Shown here piece after piece: positions 39,731 to 48,893 of a stretch of 64,000 nt of DNA. The DNA is from Streptomyces pyxinae (GTDB taxonomy: Bacteria > Actinomycetota > Actinomycetes > Streptomycetales > Streptomycetaceae): positions 186,001 through 250,000 of the forward strand of contig NZ_JANUGQ010000004.1 in the NCBI RefSeq assembly GCF_024756275.1, given 5' to 3'. The first letter of the stretch is position 1. Each line of letters opens with the position of its first letter. A program made the position numbers and the translations under genes. The notes beneath the pieces are model-generated. The model ran no database searches, was not told the origin of the DNA, and saw only the letters and a list, made by a program, of their open reading frames with translations.

Positions 39731-39843
39731 TGGCGCTCACCCTCCGGTACGCCGATGTGTACGCGACCTTCGCCAAGGAGGGCGGCCGGATCGGCAGCGG
39801 CAGGCTCGGCAGCGGGCAGGGCGGAGTGGCCCGATGTGCCTGA
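39730..39843 (+). CDS. Short ORF after cysN (37 codons), doubtful
   Basis: ATG at 39730 overlaps the last base of the cysN stop. The frame starts MALTLRYADVYATFAKEGGR and ends in a Gly-rich tail. Nothing resembles a known domain. It may be a translated remnant between cysN and the transporter genes. Confidence 0.3.
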   Translation: MALTLRYADVYATFAKEGGRIGSGRLGSGQGGVARCA

Positions 39844-39988
39844 CCGCCGCCGCCCGCGCGCCCCGCGCCCCCCACGGGCGTTTCCGCACGACCGTACCGC
39901 CGCCCCCACGAAGACCCGACCGCCTCCCGGCCGCGTCCCCGGATCCCCGGAGGACCTGAACACCGGGCCAACGAGAGGACCCCCTCCC

Positions 39989-41134
39989 GTGTCCGCACCG
40001 TCCCGCCGTCTCGCCGCCCTCCGTGGCTCCGCCGGCCACACCGGACTCACCACCCGCCGCGGGCTCGCCGCCGTCGCGGCCCTGCCCCTGCTGATCGGGG
40101 CGCTCGCCTCCTGCGGCTACGGCTCCGAGGCCACCGCCGACAAGAAGGTGGCCGCCCAGGGCGAGAAGCTCTCGGCCGGCGAGGTGCGGCTCGGCTACTT
40201 CCCCAACCTGACCCACGCCACCGCGCTCGTGGGTGACCAGGAGGGCCTGTTCCAGAAGGAGTTGGGCGGCACCCAGCTGAAGGTCTCCACCTTCAACGCG
40301 GGTCCCTCCGAGATCGAGGCGCTCAACGCGGGCTCCATCGACATCGGCTTCATCGGCCCCTCGCCCTCCATCAACGGCTATGTGAAGTCGAAGGGTTCCA
40401 ACCTCCGGATCGTCGGCGGCGCGGCCTCCGGCGGGGTGAAGCTGGTGGTGAACCCGGCGAAGATCAAGACGCTGGACGACGTCAAGGGCAAGCGGATCGC
40501 CACCCCGCAGCTCGGCAACACCCAGGACGTGGCCTTCCTGCACTGGGCCGCCGAGCGCGGCTGGAAGGTCGACCCGCAGAGCGGCAAGGGTGACGTCTCG
40601 GTGGTGCGCACCGACAACAAGGTGACCCCGGACGCGTACAAGTCCGGCTCCGTGGACGGTGCCTGGGTGCCCGAGCCGACCGCCTCCAAGCTGGTCACCG
40701 AGGGCGCCAAGGTCCTGCTGGACGAGTCCACGCTGTGGCCTGGTGACAAGTTCGTCATCACCAACATCATCGTGTCGCAGACGTTCCTCAAGGAGCACCC
40801 GGACGTGGTGGAGGCGGTGCTGCGCGGCTCGGTGCGGACCAACGCCTGGATCAACGCCCACCAGGAGAAGGCCAAGGCGTCCGCCAACGAGAAGCTGAAG
40901 GCGCTCTCCGGGAAGGCGCTGGGCGACCAGGTGATCGACGCGGCCTGGCCGTCGATCCGGTTCACCGACGACCCGCTGGCGAGCACCCTCCAGGCGCAGG
41001 CGGACCACGCGGTCGGCGCCGGGCTGCTCAAGAAGCCGGACCTGAAGGGGATCTACGACCTGCGGCCGCTCAACAAGGTACTCAAGGCCGAGGGCAGGCC
41101 CGCGGTGGCCGACGCCGGCCTCGGCACCCCGTAG
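39989..41134 (+). CDS. ssuA: Sulfonate/sulfur-ester ABC transporter, solute-binding lipoprotein
   Basis: A 381-residue SsuA/TauA-like binding protein. The signal peptide ends in the lipobox GALASCGYG. The mature start EVRLGYFPNLTHATALVG, the pocket segment NAGSIDIGFIGPSPSING and KGKRIATPQLGNTQDVAFL are typical of the family. The ligand is probably an alkanesulfonate or related sulfur compound, though nitrate and taurine binders look similar; the sulfur operon decides for sulfur. GTG 39989 is the only start that includes the signal peptide neatly. The ATPase and permease follow. Confidence 0.88.
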   Translation: MSAPSRRLAALRGSAGHTGLTTRRGLAAVAALPLLIGALASCGYGSEATADKKVAAQGEKLSAGEVRLGYFPNLTHATALVGDQEGLFQKELGGTQLKVSTFNAGPSEIEALNAGSIDIGFIGPSPSINGYVKSKGSNLRIVGGAASGGVKLVVNPAKIKTLDDVKGKRIATPQLGNTQDVAFLHWAAERGWKVDPQSGKGDVSVVRTDNKVTPDAYKSGSVDGAWVPEPTASKLVTEGAKVLLDESTLWPGDKFVITNIIVSQTFLKEHPDVVEAVLRGSVRTNAWINAHQEKAKASANEKLKALSGKALGDQVIDAAWPSIRFTDDPLASTLQAQADHAVGAGLLKKPDLKGIYDLRPLNKVLKAEGRPAVADAGLGTP

Positions 41135-41276
41135 CCGCAGGGCCCGTACGGCCGCACCGCCGAACAGGCATACGCCGTACGGGCCGTGTCCCCACCCGTC
41201 CGCCGGACGTCCCGACCCGGTGACGACCCGGCTCCCAGGCAATCCGACATCCCGACATCCCCAGGAGGTGACGATC

Positions 41277-42068
41277 ATGGCCACCGCATACGCCGAGGCC
41301 GGTGACCGTACGGCGGCGGCGACCCACGCCGCCCGGCTGACGCATGTGTCGAAGTCCTTCGCCGGCCCGGCGGGCCCCCAGCTCGTGCTGGACGACATCT
41401 CGCTCGATGTCGCACCCGGCGAATTCGTCACCCTGCTGGGGGCGTCCGGCTGCGGCAAGTCCACCCTGCTCAATCTGGTCGCCGGACTCGACCGGCCGAC
41501 CGCGGGGTCCATCGAGACCACCGGCGGCCGGCCGGCCCTGATGTTCCAGGAACACGCGCTCTTCCCGTGGCTCACGGCGGGCAAGAACATCGAACTCGCC
41601 CTGCGGCTGCGGGGGGTGGCGAAGGCCGGGCGCCGCGCCGAGGCCGAGCGGCTGCTCGGTCTGGTACGGCTCGGCGGCGCGTACGGGAAGCGGGTGCACG
41701 AGCTGTCCGGCGGGATGCGCCAGCGGGTCGCGCTGGCCCGGGCGCTCGCCCAGGACAGCCGGCTGCTGCTGATGGACGAACCGTTCGCGGCGCTGGACGC
41801 CATCACCCGGGACGTGCTCCACGACGAGCTGACCCGGATCTGGCGCGAGGCCGGCGTCTCGGTCCTGTTCGTCACCCACAACGTGCGCGAGGCGGTGCGG
41901 CTGGCCCAGCGGGTGGTGCTGCTCTCCTCGCGGCCCGGGCGGGTGGCCCGGGAGTGGACGGTCGGCATCGAGCACCCGCGCCGGATCGAGGACGCCGCGG
42001 TGGCGGAGCTGTCCGTGGAGATCACCGAAGAACTACGGGGGGAGATCCGCCGCCATGGCCGCGACTGA
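41277..42068 (+). CDS. ssuB: Sulfonate-type ABC transporter, ATP-binding protein
   Basis: A 263-residue ABC ATPase: Walker A LLGASGCGKSTLLN, Q-loop MFQEHALFPWLT, signature VHELSGGMRQRVALARALA, Walker B LLLMDEPFAALD, H-loop LFVTHNVREAV. Start ATG 41277 has a near-perfect CCAGGAGGTGACG site. It energises uptake by the SsuA- and SsuC-like neighbours. Its 3' end overlaps the permease gene by 14 bp. Confidence 0.92.
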   Translation: MATAYAEAGDRTAAATHAARLTHVSKSFAGPAGPQLVLDDISLDVAPGEFVTLLGASGCGKSTLLNLVAGLDRPTAGSIETTGGRPALMFQEHALFPWLTAGKNIELALRLRGVAKAGRRAEAERLLGLVRLGGAYGKRVHELSGGMRQRVALARALAQDSRLLLMDEPFAALDAITRDVLHDELTRIWREAGVSVLFVTHNVREAVRLAQRVVLLSSRPGRVAREWTVGIEHPRRIEDAAVAELSVEITEELRGEIRRHGRD

Positions 42069-43026
42069 GACGACGACCGCCAAGACCCCGCCCGGGCCGG
42101 GAACGCCGGGATCCGGAACTCCGGGGCCGGGGGCTCCGGGGCCGGGGGCTCCGGGGCCGGGGAAGAACGCCGACGACCTGGCCGGTCTCGAAGCGGGACT
42201 GGACGCGCTGGAAACGGTGCGGGAGCAGCGGGTGCCGGTCCGGGAGGTGCTGCTGCGCAAGGTGCTGCCCCCGGTGACCGCCGTCGCGCTGGTCCTGGTG
42301 GTCTGGCAGCTGCTGGTCTCCGGCGGGGTCACCGACAGCTACAAGCTCCCGCCGCCGTCCGCCGTCTGGGACAGCCTGACCGCCATGTGGCTGCAGGGCA
42401 CCCTGCTGGACGTCCTGTGGACCTCGGTCTCCCGCGCGCTGCTCGGCTTTCTGATGGCACTCGCCATCGGCACCCCGCTGGGGCTCCTGGTGGCCCGGGT
42501 GCGGGTGGTCCGGGCGGCGATCGGCCCGATCCTCTCCGGCCTCCAGTCGCTGCCCTCGGTGGCCTGGGTGCCGCCCGCGGTGCTCTGGCTGGGGCTCAAT
42601 GACTCGATGATGTTCGCGGTGATCCTGCTGGGCGCGGTGCCGTCGATCGCCAACGGCCTGGTGGCCGGCGTCGACCAGGTGCCCCCGCTGTTCCTGCGGG
42701 CCGGCCGGACCATGGGGGCGACCGGGCTGCGGGGCGCCCGGCACATCGTCATGCCGGCGGCGCTGCCCGGCTATCTCGCCGGGCTGAAGCAGGGCTGGGC
42801 GTTCTCCTGGCGGTCGCTGATGGCGGCGGAGATCATCGCCTCCTCGCCCGATCTGGGCCTCGGCCTCGGCCAGTTGCTGGAGAACGGCCGCAACAACATC
42901 GACATGCCGGGCATCTTCCTGGCGATCATCCTCATCCTGGTCGTCGGCGTCGCCATCGACCTGCTGGTCTTCAGTCCGCTGGAGCGGTGGGTGCTGCGCA
43001 GCCGGGGCCTGCTGGTCAGGAGCTGA
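42055..43026 (+). CDS. ssuC: Sulfonate-type ABC transporter, permease
   Basis: A 323-residue protein. After a Pro/Gly repeat tail (GPGAPGPGAP, from 12-bp DNA repeats at about 42118-42165) and a short linker come about six membrane helices and the EAA loop GRTMGATGLRGARHIVMPAALPGYLAGLKQGWAFSW region that contacts the ATPase. It overlaps ssuB by 14 bp. The repeat tail at the cytoplasmic N-terminus is unusual for the family and is probably variable between strains. Confidence 0.92.
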   Translation: MAATETTTAKTPPGPGTPGSGTPGPGAPGPGAPGPGKNADDLAGLEAGLDALETVREQRVPVREVLLRKVLPPVTAVALVLVVWQLLVSGGVTDSYKLPPPSAVWDSLTAMWLQGTLLDVLWTSVSRALLGFLMALAIGTPLGLLVARVRVVRAAIGPILSGLQSLPSVAWVPPAVLWLGLNDSMMFAVILLGAVPSIANGLVAGVDQVPPLFLRAGRTMGATGLRGARHIVMPAALPGYLAGLKQGWAFSWRSLMAAEIIASSPDLGLGLGQLLENGRNNIDMPGIFLAIILILVVGVAIDLLVFSPLERWVLRSRGLLVRS

Positions 43027-43034
43027 ACGTTTCC

Positions 43035-43775
43035 ATGCACGCCTCCCCCGTCCTTCTCGTCGTCGCCCACGGCAGCCGGGACCCCCGGCACGCCGCGACC
43101 GTCCACGCCCTGGTGCGCCGGGCCGCCGCGCTCCGGCCCGGGGTGCGGACGGAGACGGCGTTCCTCGACTTCAATGTGCCCTCGGTGCCGGCCGTGCTCG
43201 ACCGGCTGGCGGCCGAGGGGGCACGGGAGGTGGTGGCCCTGCCGCTGCTGCTGACCCGGGCCTTCCACGCCAAGTCCGACCTCCCCGCCGCGCTGCGGGA
43301 GGCGCCGCCGGGCCTGCGGGTGCGCCAGGCCCCGGTGCTCGGCCCCTCCCCGCTGCTGCTCGCAGCGGTGGAACGGCGGCTGTACGAGGCCGGGCTGAGC
43401 CCCGGCGACAAGTCCGGCACCGGGGTCGTCCTGGCCTCGGCGGGCTCCACCGACCCGGAGGCGGGCGCGGCGATCGCAGAAACGGCGCGGGAGCTGCGGC
43501 GCGCCGGTTGGTGCGCCGTGCGGCCCGCGTTCGCCTCCGCTTCCACGCCCCGTACGGAGGACGCGGTCCGCGCCCTGCGTGCCCAGGGGGTGGCCCGGGT
43601 GGCGGTGGCCCCGTACGTCATCGCGCCCGGCCGCCTTCCGGACCGCATCGCCGCGGGCGCCGCGGGCGCGGACGTCCTCGCCGGCGTCCTCGGTCCCGCC
43701 CCCGAACTGGCCCGGCTGCTGCTCACCCGCTACGACGAGGCCCGTGCCTGGCGGTCCCACGCCGCCGTCGCCTGA
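43035..43775 (+). CDS. Sirohydrochlorin chelatase (CbiX/SirB-like)
   Basis: A 246-residue class-II chelatase. Two homologous halves are seen, with VLLVVAHGSRDPRHAATVH in the first (active-site His) and VALPLLLTRAFHAKSDLP (second His); the C-half has VVLASAGSTDPEAG and VAPYVIAPGRLPDR. It inserts Fe2+ into sirohydrochlorin to make siroheme, the cofactor of the sulfite reductase at the head of the operon; Co2+ for cobalamin is the other possibility. Placement as last operon gene favours siroheme. Confidence 0.9.
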   Translation: MHASPVLLVVAHGSRDPRHAATVHALVRRAAALRPGVRTETAFLDFNVPSVPAVLDRLAAEGAREVVALPLLLTRAFHAKSDLPAALREAPPGLRVRQAPVLGPSPLLLAAVERRLYEAGLSPGDKSGTGVVLASAGSTDPEAGAAIAETARELRRAGWCAVRPAFASASTPRTEDAVRALRAQGVARVAVAPYVIAPGRLPDRIAAGAAGADVLAGVLGPAPELARLLLTRYDEARAWRSHAAVA

Positions 43776-43790
43776 GCCCCGGCGCGGCCG

Positions 43791-44003
43791 TCAGGCCCGG
43801 TTCTGCCGCCTGGCCCGCCACCTCCGCCCCCGCTCGGGCGCTCCCTTCAGCATGCCGTCCCGCAGCCAGCCGAGGCCCGCCGCCAGCGGTGTCACCGCGA
43901 GACCGACCAGCAGCGCCTTGTCCCACTCCATCCCGTCGCGCCGGAAGCGCAGCATCAGCACACAGATCACATACAGCCCCACCGCGTAGAGCGCGATCTT
44001 CAT
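43791..44003 (-). CDS. Small membrane protein of unknown function
   Basis: A 70-residue protein: MKIALYAVGLYVICVLMLRF is a membrane helix, ALLVGLAVTPLAAGLGWLRD a second one, and the tail is very basic (ERGRRWRARRQNRA). The basic end is presumably cytoplasmic. Starts at 44003, 44015 or 44021 are all possible and none has a strong ribosome site. No family could be named. Confidence 0.65.
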   Translation of the reverse strand: MKIALYAVGLYVICVLMLRFRRDGMEWDKALLVGLAVTPLAAGLGWLRDGMLKGAPERGRRWRARRQNRA

Positions 44004-44143
44004 TGCTCTTGGCATCCCCATGCGCACCCGGGTACCCCGCCACGGGCGCTGAAGGCCCGTCATCCGGAAGGTCGCACGCGGGTGCGGCGGGGGCCGGTGG
44101 GCACCACGATGGGGTTTTCGGCGGACGGGTACGGAGGTGGCCG

Positions 44144-44533
44144 GTGACGGAGGTGCGGCTTCGGGCGGCGGGGACGGCGCCGGTGGAGACGGTGTGGCGG
44201 CGGTATGTGACGCCGGGGTGCTGGCCGGAGTGGTCACCGCAGATCCGGGCGGTGCGGGTGGCCGGGGACCGGGTGGTGCCGGGGCTGCGCGGGGAGATCC
44301 GGACGGTGCTCGGGGTGGGCGTGCCGTTCGTGGTGGAGGCGGTGGACGAGGAGCGGCGGATCTGGAGCTGGCGGGTGCGGCTGGGGCCGGTCCGGCTGCG
44401 GCTGCGCCACGAGGTGCGGGAGCGGCCGGGCGGCGGGGCGCTGACCGAGCTTCGGGTGACGGGACCGGTCTGGGCGGTGGCCGGGTACGCGCCGCTGGCC
44501 CGGCTGGCGCTGAGGCGGCTGGTACGGCGCTGA
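44144..44533 (+). CDS. SRPBCC (START/polyketide-cyclase-like) family protein
   Basis: A 129-residue protein. The start GTG has GGAGGTGGCCG just ahead. The pattern fits the helix-grip fold of the SRPBCC superfamily: VRLRAAGTAPVETVWRRYVT, WPEWSPQIRAVRV, then long strands (RIWSWRVRLGPVRLRLRHEV) and a C-terminal helix. Such proteins hold hydrophobic ligands; no activity can be assigned. Confidence 0.75.
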   Translation: MTEVRLRAAGTAPVETVWRRYVTPGCWPEWSPQIRAVRVAGDRVVPGLRGEIRTVLGVGVPFVVEAVDEERRIWSWRVRLGPVRLRLRHEVRERPGGGALTELRVTGPVWAVAGYAPLARLALRRLVRR

Positions 44534-44687
44534 GCCGGGCGGGGGCCTCGGGCGCGGGGCCCGTGCCGGTCCGGGCCCCGGACGCGGCACCGGTCCGGGC
44601 AGGCGCGGGGCGGGCGGGCGGACACGCGGCCGGGCGCCGGCCACCGGGCGGGCGCGGGGCCGGTGGGCCGGGCGCGGCCACCGGGCG

Positions 44688-45239
44688 TCAGCCGCCGGTC
44701 AGTTCGGCCAGCTTCCGGACAGTGTTCCAGTTGCGCGAGGTGGCGACGAGGCCCCGGTTCAGCGCGGGGCGGGAGAGCGCGACGGCCAGTTTGGAGCGGC
44801 CCAGGCCCTCGGGCGCGTACAGATAGAGCGCCCGGTCGCCGAGCCGGAACTCCTCGGGCCGGAAGGCGTCCGCGTCCAGCGCGGCGAACCGGTCGGCGGC
44901 GACGGGCCCGGAGAAGAAGGTGACGTGCAGTTGTCGGCCCTCCAGCCGGCCGGCCGGGAAGGGGCAGGCGTCCCGCACGGACCGGAGGTAGGGACCGGAG
45001 CGGACCAGGCAGTCGACGCGGAAGCCGAACCGCTCCTCGATCGCGGTCTCCAGCTCGGCGGCGAGGGCGTCCTCGCCGGTGCCGGAGGCGGCGGTGAAGA
45101 CCGCGTTCCCGCTCTGGAGATAGGTGGTCGCACCGGTATGGCCCAGGCCGGTGAGCAGGTCCCGCAGCTCGGCCATCGGGACCTTCTTGCCGCCGCCGAC
45201 ATTGATTCCGCGCAGCAGGGCGGCGTAGGTGATCTCCAT
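44688..45239 (-). CDS. DUF1697 family protein
   Basis: A 183-residue protein (186 if it starts at the upstream ATG 45248). The family signature is complete: YAALLRGINVGGGKKVPMAELR, then YLQSGNAVFTAAS and a C-terminal NRGLVATSRNWNTVRKL. DUF1697 proteins are small, cytoplasmic and functionally uncharacterised, although they are common in soil bacteria. It stands alone on the minus strand after a strong terminator hairpin. Confidence 0.9.
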   Translation of the reverse strand: MEITYAALLRGINVGGGKKVPMAELRDLLTGLGHTGATTYLQSGNAVFTAASGTGEDALAAELETAIEERFGFRVDCLVRSGPYLRSVRDACPFPAGRLEGRQLHVTFFSGPVAADRFAALDADAFRPEEFRLGDRALYLYAPEGLGRSKLAVALSRPALNRGLVATSRNWNTVRKLAELTGG

Positions 45240-45263
45240 GGCCCCCATCCTGACAGAACGGGC

Positions 45264-45304
45264 GGTGGCCGCCGTGCCCCATGGGGGCGGGCACGGCGGC
45301 CACC
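45264..45304. terminator. Perfect 16-bp terminator stem-loop
   Basis: The arms at 45264-45279 and 45289-45304 pair without mismatch around a 9-nt loop. It lies 22 bp after the stop codon of the subtilase on the minus strand and so probably ends that transcript. Confidence 0.7.
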
Positions 45305-45325
45305 GGTTCTGGGAGGGTAACCCCG

Positions 45326-46570
45326 CTACTGGACGATCCTCAGCAGCTTGTTGGGCGTGCCCTGGGTGGCGTTGGTGATCTTGCCCGCGGTGGCCCCGTC
45401 CACCAGGGCCCTGGTGACCTGCTCGGGCGTGGCGTCCGGGTGGCCGGCCAGATAGATCGCGGCGGCGCCGACCACGTGCGGGGTGGCCATGGACGTACCC
45501 GAAAGGGTCTTGGTGCCGGTGTCGCTGTCGTTCCAGGCCGAGGTGATGGAGGAACCGGGGGCGTACAGGTCCACCAGCGTGCCGAAGTTGGAGAAGTCGG
45601 ACTGCTGGTCGGCGGTGGTGGAGGAGGCGACCGTGATGGCCTCGGCCACCCGCGCCGGGGAGACCTGCTGGACGTCCTGGCTCTCGTTGCCGGCCGCCAC
45701 GCCGAAGGTGATCCCGGCCGCGACGGCGCCGCGCACGGCCGCGTCCATCGCCTGGTCGGCACCGCCGCCGAGGCTCATGTTGGCGACCGACGGCCCCTGG
45801 TGGTGCTCGGTCACCCAGTCGATCCCGGCCACGACCTGATCGGTGGTGCCGGCACCCGAGTCGTCGAGCACCCGGACGGCCACGATCTTCGCCTTCTTGG
45901 CGACACCGTGGGCGGCTCCGGCGAGGGTGGCCGCGACATGGGTGCCGTGGCCGTGTCCGTCACTGGCGTCGGTGTCGTTGTCGATGGCGTCGAAGCCGGA
46001 GGTGGCCCGGCCCTCGAAGTCCTGGTGGGTGAGCCGGACACCGGTGTCCACCACATAGGCGGTGACGCCCTCACCGGCCGTGTCCGGATAGGTGAACTTC
46101 TTGTCCAGGGCGGCGTCGGTCTGGTCGATCCGGTCGAGCCCCCAGGAGGGCGGATTCTCCTGGGTGGCACTGACAGTGGTGGCGCCGGCCGCGGCGGAGC
46201 TGATCCGGAACGTCTTGTTCTGCACCACGGCGGAGACCGCCGGGTCGGCGGCGAGTTCCTTCGCCTTGGCCTCGGACAGGTTGTCGGCCGAGAAGCCGTT
46301 GACGGCGAAGGAGTAGGTGCGCTTCAGGGTGCCGCCGTACTTCTGCGCCAGCCGTTGTTTGGCCGCCTTGTCGGTCTCGGCGGACCGGCCGTGCAGCAGC
46401 ACGATGTAGCTGCCGGTGACGGCGCCCTGGGCGCCGGCCCCGTGGACCGTACCCGCCGGGGGCTTGGGAGGGGGGACGGCGGCGCCGGCGAAGGACATGC
46501 CCAGCACGCTGACTCCGGCCACCGCCGCCAGGGCGGCGGCGAGCCGGGATCCACGCTTGCGAGTGGTCAT
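45326..46570 (-). CDS. Secreted subtilisin-like S8 serine protease
   Basis: A 414-residue protease. It has a Sec signal peptide (KRGSRLAAALAAVAGVSVLGM), an I9 propeptide (GSYIVLLHGRSAETDKAA, then SADNLSEAKAKELAADPAV) and an S8 domain with the complete catalytic set: Asp in [14 protein letters not shown], His in DGHGHGTHVAATLAG, Asn in GVAAGNES and Ser in LSGTSMATPHVVG. It resembles the proteinase K/aqualysin group and probably degrades extracellular protein. ATG 46570 has GAGGAG upstream. It contrasts with the degenerate paralogue at 14142-15530. Confidence 0.93.
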   Translation of the reverse strand: MTTRKRGSRLAAALAAVAGVSVLGMSFAGAAVPPPKPPAGTVHGAGAQGAVTGSYIVLLHGRSAETDKAAKQRLAQKYGGTLKRTYSFAVNGFSADNLSEAKAKELAADPAVSAVVQNKTFRISSAAAGATTVSATQENPPSWGLDRIDQTDAALDKKFTYPDTAGEGVTAYVVDTGVRLTHQDFEGRATSGFDAIDNDTDASDGHGHGTHVAATLAGAAHGVAKKAKIVAVRVLDDSGAGTTDQVVAGIDWVTEHHQGPSVANMSLGGGADQAMDAAVRGAVAAGITFGVAAGNESQDVQQVSPARVAEAITVASSTTADQQSDFSNFGTLVDLYAPGSSITSAWNDSDTGTKTLSGTSMATPHVVGAAAIYLAGHPDATPEQVTRALVDGATAGKITNATQGTPNKLLRIVQ

Positions 46571-46967
46571 GTAGAGGGGTCTCCTCGTCATTCTGTGGGG
46601 GGACCGGCCCTCGGACGGAAATCCTCCGGGCGCCGGCTCGAAAGACTGGCGGATTGACGCGCTCATATCAAGAGCGTCGCCCGACCGGGACCCACTCAAC
46701 AACGAGCCGACATCAAAAACCAGCCAAATCCGGGCATGTCGTCTCCCTGCACCCTCGTTCGAACCACCACCCCCGCCGGAGACCGCACGCCCGGCCGTGC
46801 GGGTGGCCCCCGGCCCGGGCGGGCGGCCGGCGGCCCGCCGCTCCGGGGATGCGAGACTGCCGGAGCCGGGCGCCGGCGAACCGGCCCCGGCGCGGCCCGG
46901 TACGGACCGGGGCACGGCGGCGGCACATGGCCCATGGCGCGCGGACAGCGGAAGGAAGCGGACGACG
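46571..46967. other. Divergent promoter region of the subtilase and the kinase-like gene
   Basis: No gene was found. The segment 46640-46745 is clearly A/T-richer than the rest and contains a gapped dyad GACGCGCTC-N7-GAGCGTC (46656-46678), likely part of the subtilase promoter. The right half is G/C-rich and featureless. Confidence 0.5.
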
Positions 46968-47834
46968 GTGGACGAGGCACGGGCACGGGAGGTCCTGGCG
47001 GCGGCCGGGGTGGCGGGCGCGGCGGAGGTGGCCGGCGCGGAGCTGCTGGCGCTGGGCGAGAACGCGGCCTTCGGCGTCGGTGACCTGGTGGTGAAGGTGG
47101 GCCGGGACGCCGAGCTGCTGGCCCGCGCCGAGCGGGAGCTCGCCGTCTCCGCCTGGCTGGCCGGGTGCGGTGTCCCGGCGGCCCGGGCGGCGGAGCCGGC
47201 GCCCCGGCTGGTGGCCGGGCACCCGGTGACCCTCTGGTACCGGCTGCCCGCCGCCGTCCGGCCCGCCGAGCCCCGCGACCTGGCGCCGCTGCTCCGGGCC
47301 GTGCACGCGCTGCCCGAGCCGCCGGTCCCGCTGCCGCGCCGGGACCTGCTGGGCGGGGTCGAGCGCTGGCTGCGGCTGGCCGGGGAGGCGGTGGACCCGG
47401 CGGACGCCGCCTATCTGCGGGAGCGCCGGGACGGGTTCGCCACCGCCGCTGCCGCGCTCACCCCCCGGCTGACGCCGGGTCCGGTCCATGGCGACGCGCT
47501 GCCCCGGAACGTCCAGGTGGGCCCGGACGGACCCGTGCTAGTGGACCTGGAGACCTTCTCCTCGGACCTGCGGGAACACGACCTGGTGGTGCTCGCGCTC
47601 GCCCGCGACCGGTACGGCCTGGACCCGGCGGCCCATGACGCGTTCACCCGGGCCTACGGCTGGGACGTACGCGAGTGGGACGGCTGCGCGGTGCTGCGCG
47701 GCGCCCGGGAGACGGCCAGCTGTGCCTGGGTGGCCCAGCACGCCCCGTACAACCCGAAGGCGCTGGCCGAGTTCCGCCGCCGGGTGGCCTCGCTCCGGGA
47801 CGGCGACCCGGAGGTGCGCTGGTACCCGTTCTGA
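46968..47834 (+). CDS. Aminoglycoside-phosphotransferase-fold (APH) kinase
   Basis: A 288-residue protein. Kinase-like features are the nucleotide strand VVKVGRDAELLARAERE with the ATP-binding Lys, the catalytic loop VHGDALPRNVQV (Asp base) and LVDLETFSS, which carries the metal-binding Asp in place of the usual DFG-like motif. The start is GTG 46968 with GGAAGG upstream. APH-fold proteins phosphorylate aminoglycosides, choline, homoserine or other small molecules; nothing here specifies a substrate or resistance. Confidence 0.85.
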   Translation: MDEARAREVLAAAGVAGAAEVAGAELLALGENAAFGVGDLVVKVGRDAELLARAERELAVSAWLAGCGVPAARAAEPAPRLVAGHPVTLWYRLPAAVRPAEPRDLAPLLRAVHALPEPPVPLPRRDLLGGVERWLRLAGEAVDPADAAYLRERRDGFATAAAALTPRLTPGPVHGDALPRNVQVGPDGPVLVDLETFSSDLREHDLVVLALARDRYGLDPAAHDAFTRAYGWDVREWDGCAVLRGARETASCAWVAQHAPYNPKALAEFRRRVASLRDGDPEVRWYPF

Positions 47835-47841
47835 CGCCGGT

Positions 47842-48576
47842 TCAGGGTGTCCGGACCGGGGTGCCCGGGACCGGCTCCCGCAGCGGCCAGACCGGGTCGA
47901 TCACCGCGTCCGGGCTCCCCTTGCGGCGCAGGAACCCCTGGAAGTCGGCGGCCCACTCGGCGTACCACCCGATCTGGCGGTCATGCAGCTCGGCCGGGGT
48001 CAGCGCGGCCACCGAGGGGTGCCGCCCGGCTATCGCCCGGGCGACCAGCACCGCCGCGAGCGCGTCGGCCGCCGCCTCGTGGGCACCGTCCAGCCGTACG
48101 CCGTACTCCCCGCAGACCGCCTCCAGATTGCGCTTGCCGCGCCGGTAGCGGTCGACGGCCCGGTCGATGGTGTACGGATCGATCACCGGACCGGCCGGGG
48201 CGCCGCCCAGCCGGTCACCGAGCGACGGCAGCCCGTACCGCAGCAGTTCGGCGGCGAGCAGGGTCAGATCGAAGGCGGCATTGTACGCCACGACCGGGAC
48301 ACCCCTAGCCCAGTATCCGGTGAGCGCCTCGGCCAGCTCCTCCGCCACCTCGCGGCCCGGGCGCCCGTCGGCGGCGGCCCGCTCGGTGCTGATGCCATGG
48401 ATGGCGGACGCCTGCGCCGGTATCCGGACGCCCGGATCGGCCAGCCACTGCCGACGGGCCGTCACCTCCCCGGCCCGCACCTCCACGATCGCCGCCGTCA
48501 CGATCCGCGCCTCGCGCGGATCCGTGCCCGTCGTCTCCAGATCGAAGCCGACGAGCGTCTCCCCGTGCCAGCCCAT
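47842..48576 (-). CDS. DEDDh 3'-5' exonuclease (DnaQ-like)
   Basis: A 244-residue nuclease with Exo I VGFDLETTGTDP, Exo II VAYNAAFDLTLL and Exo III HEAAADALAA motifs, the last carrying the DEDDh His. The C-terminal 60 residues (GWYAEWAADFQGFLRRKG) are typical of the stand-alone Streptomyces group. It could be a proofreading-like or RNA-trimming enzyme. It converges on the APH gene with only 7 bp between stops. Confidence 0.9.
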   Translation of the reverse strand: MGWHGETLVGFDLETTGTDPREARIVTAAIVEVRAGEVTARRQWLADPGVRIPAQASAIHGISTERAAADGRPGREVAEELAEALTGYWARGVPVVAYNAAFDLTLLAAELLRYGLPSLGDRLGGAPAGPVIDPYTIDRAVDRYRRGKRNLEAVCGEYGVRLDGAHEAAADALAAVLVARAIAGRHPSVAALTPAELHDRQIGWYAEWAADFQGFLRRKGSPDAVIDPVWPLREPVPGTPVRTP

Positions 48577-48893
48577 GCTGCTCCTTCCACGGTGCTCTGG
48601 TGCGTTCCCCCGTCCGGGCGCGCCGGACGCGCGGCGCCCTGGTGCGCACGGTCCCGCGGTGCACTCCCCCTGTGTCCTTCACCCTGGCACGCGCCACTGA
48701 CAACGCCGTCCCCGGCTCCCTCCCGACGAGGGCGCCGACGGGGCGTCAGGCCGGGTTCCCGGACCGTGCGGGTACCAACCCGACTTGGCGGCTTCCCGGG
48801 GGGCCGGGCCGGGCGGGGGGGGATCCGGCCGTCCGGGCCGACCGTCCGGGCGACCGGTCCGACGGCCCGCCGGAGAACTGACCGGAGCGCCGG
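48577..48893. other. Spacer upstream of the exonuclease gene
   Basis: I see no gene or conserved element. It should contain the exonuclease promoter and the HEPN gene terminator. G- and C-rich short inverted repeats dominate 48780-48890. Confidence 0.4.

Noticed and set aside
46968..47834. Aminoglycoside resistance gene
   Set aside because: Only the generic APH kinase fold is visible; many such proteins act on other substrates, and nothing nearby points to antibiotic resistance.
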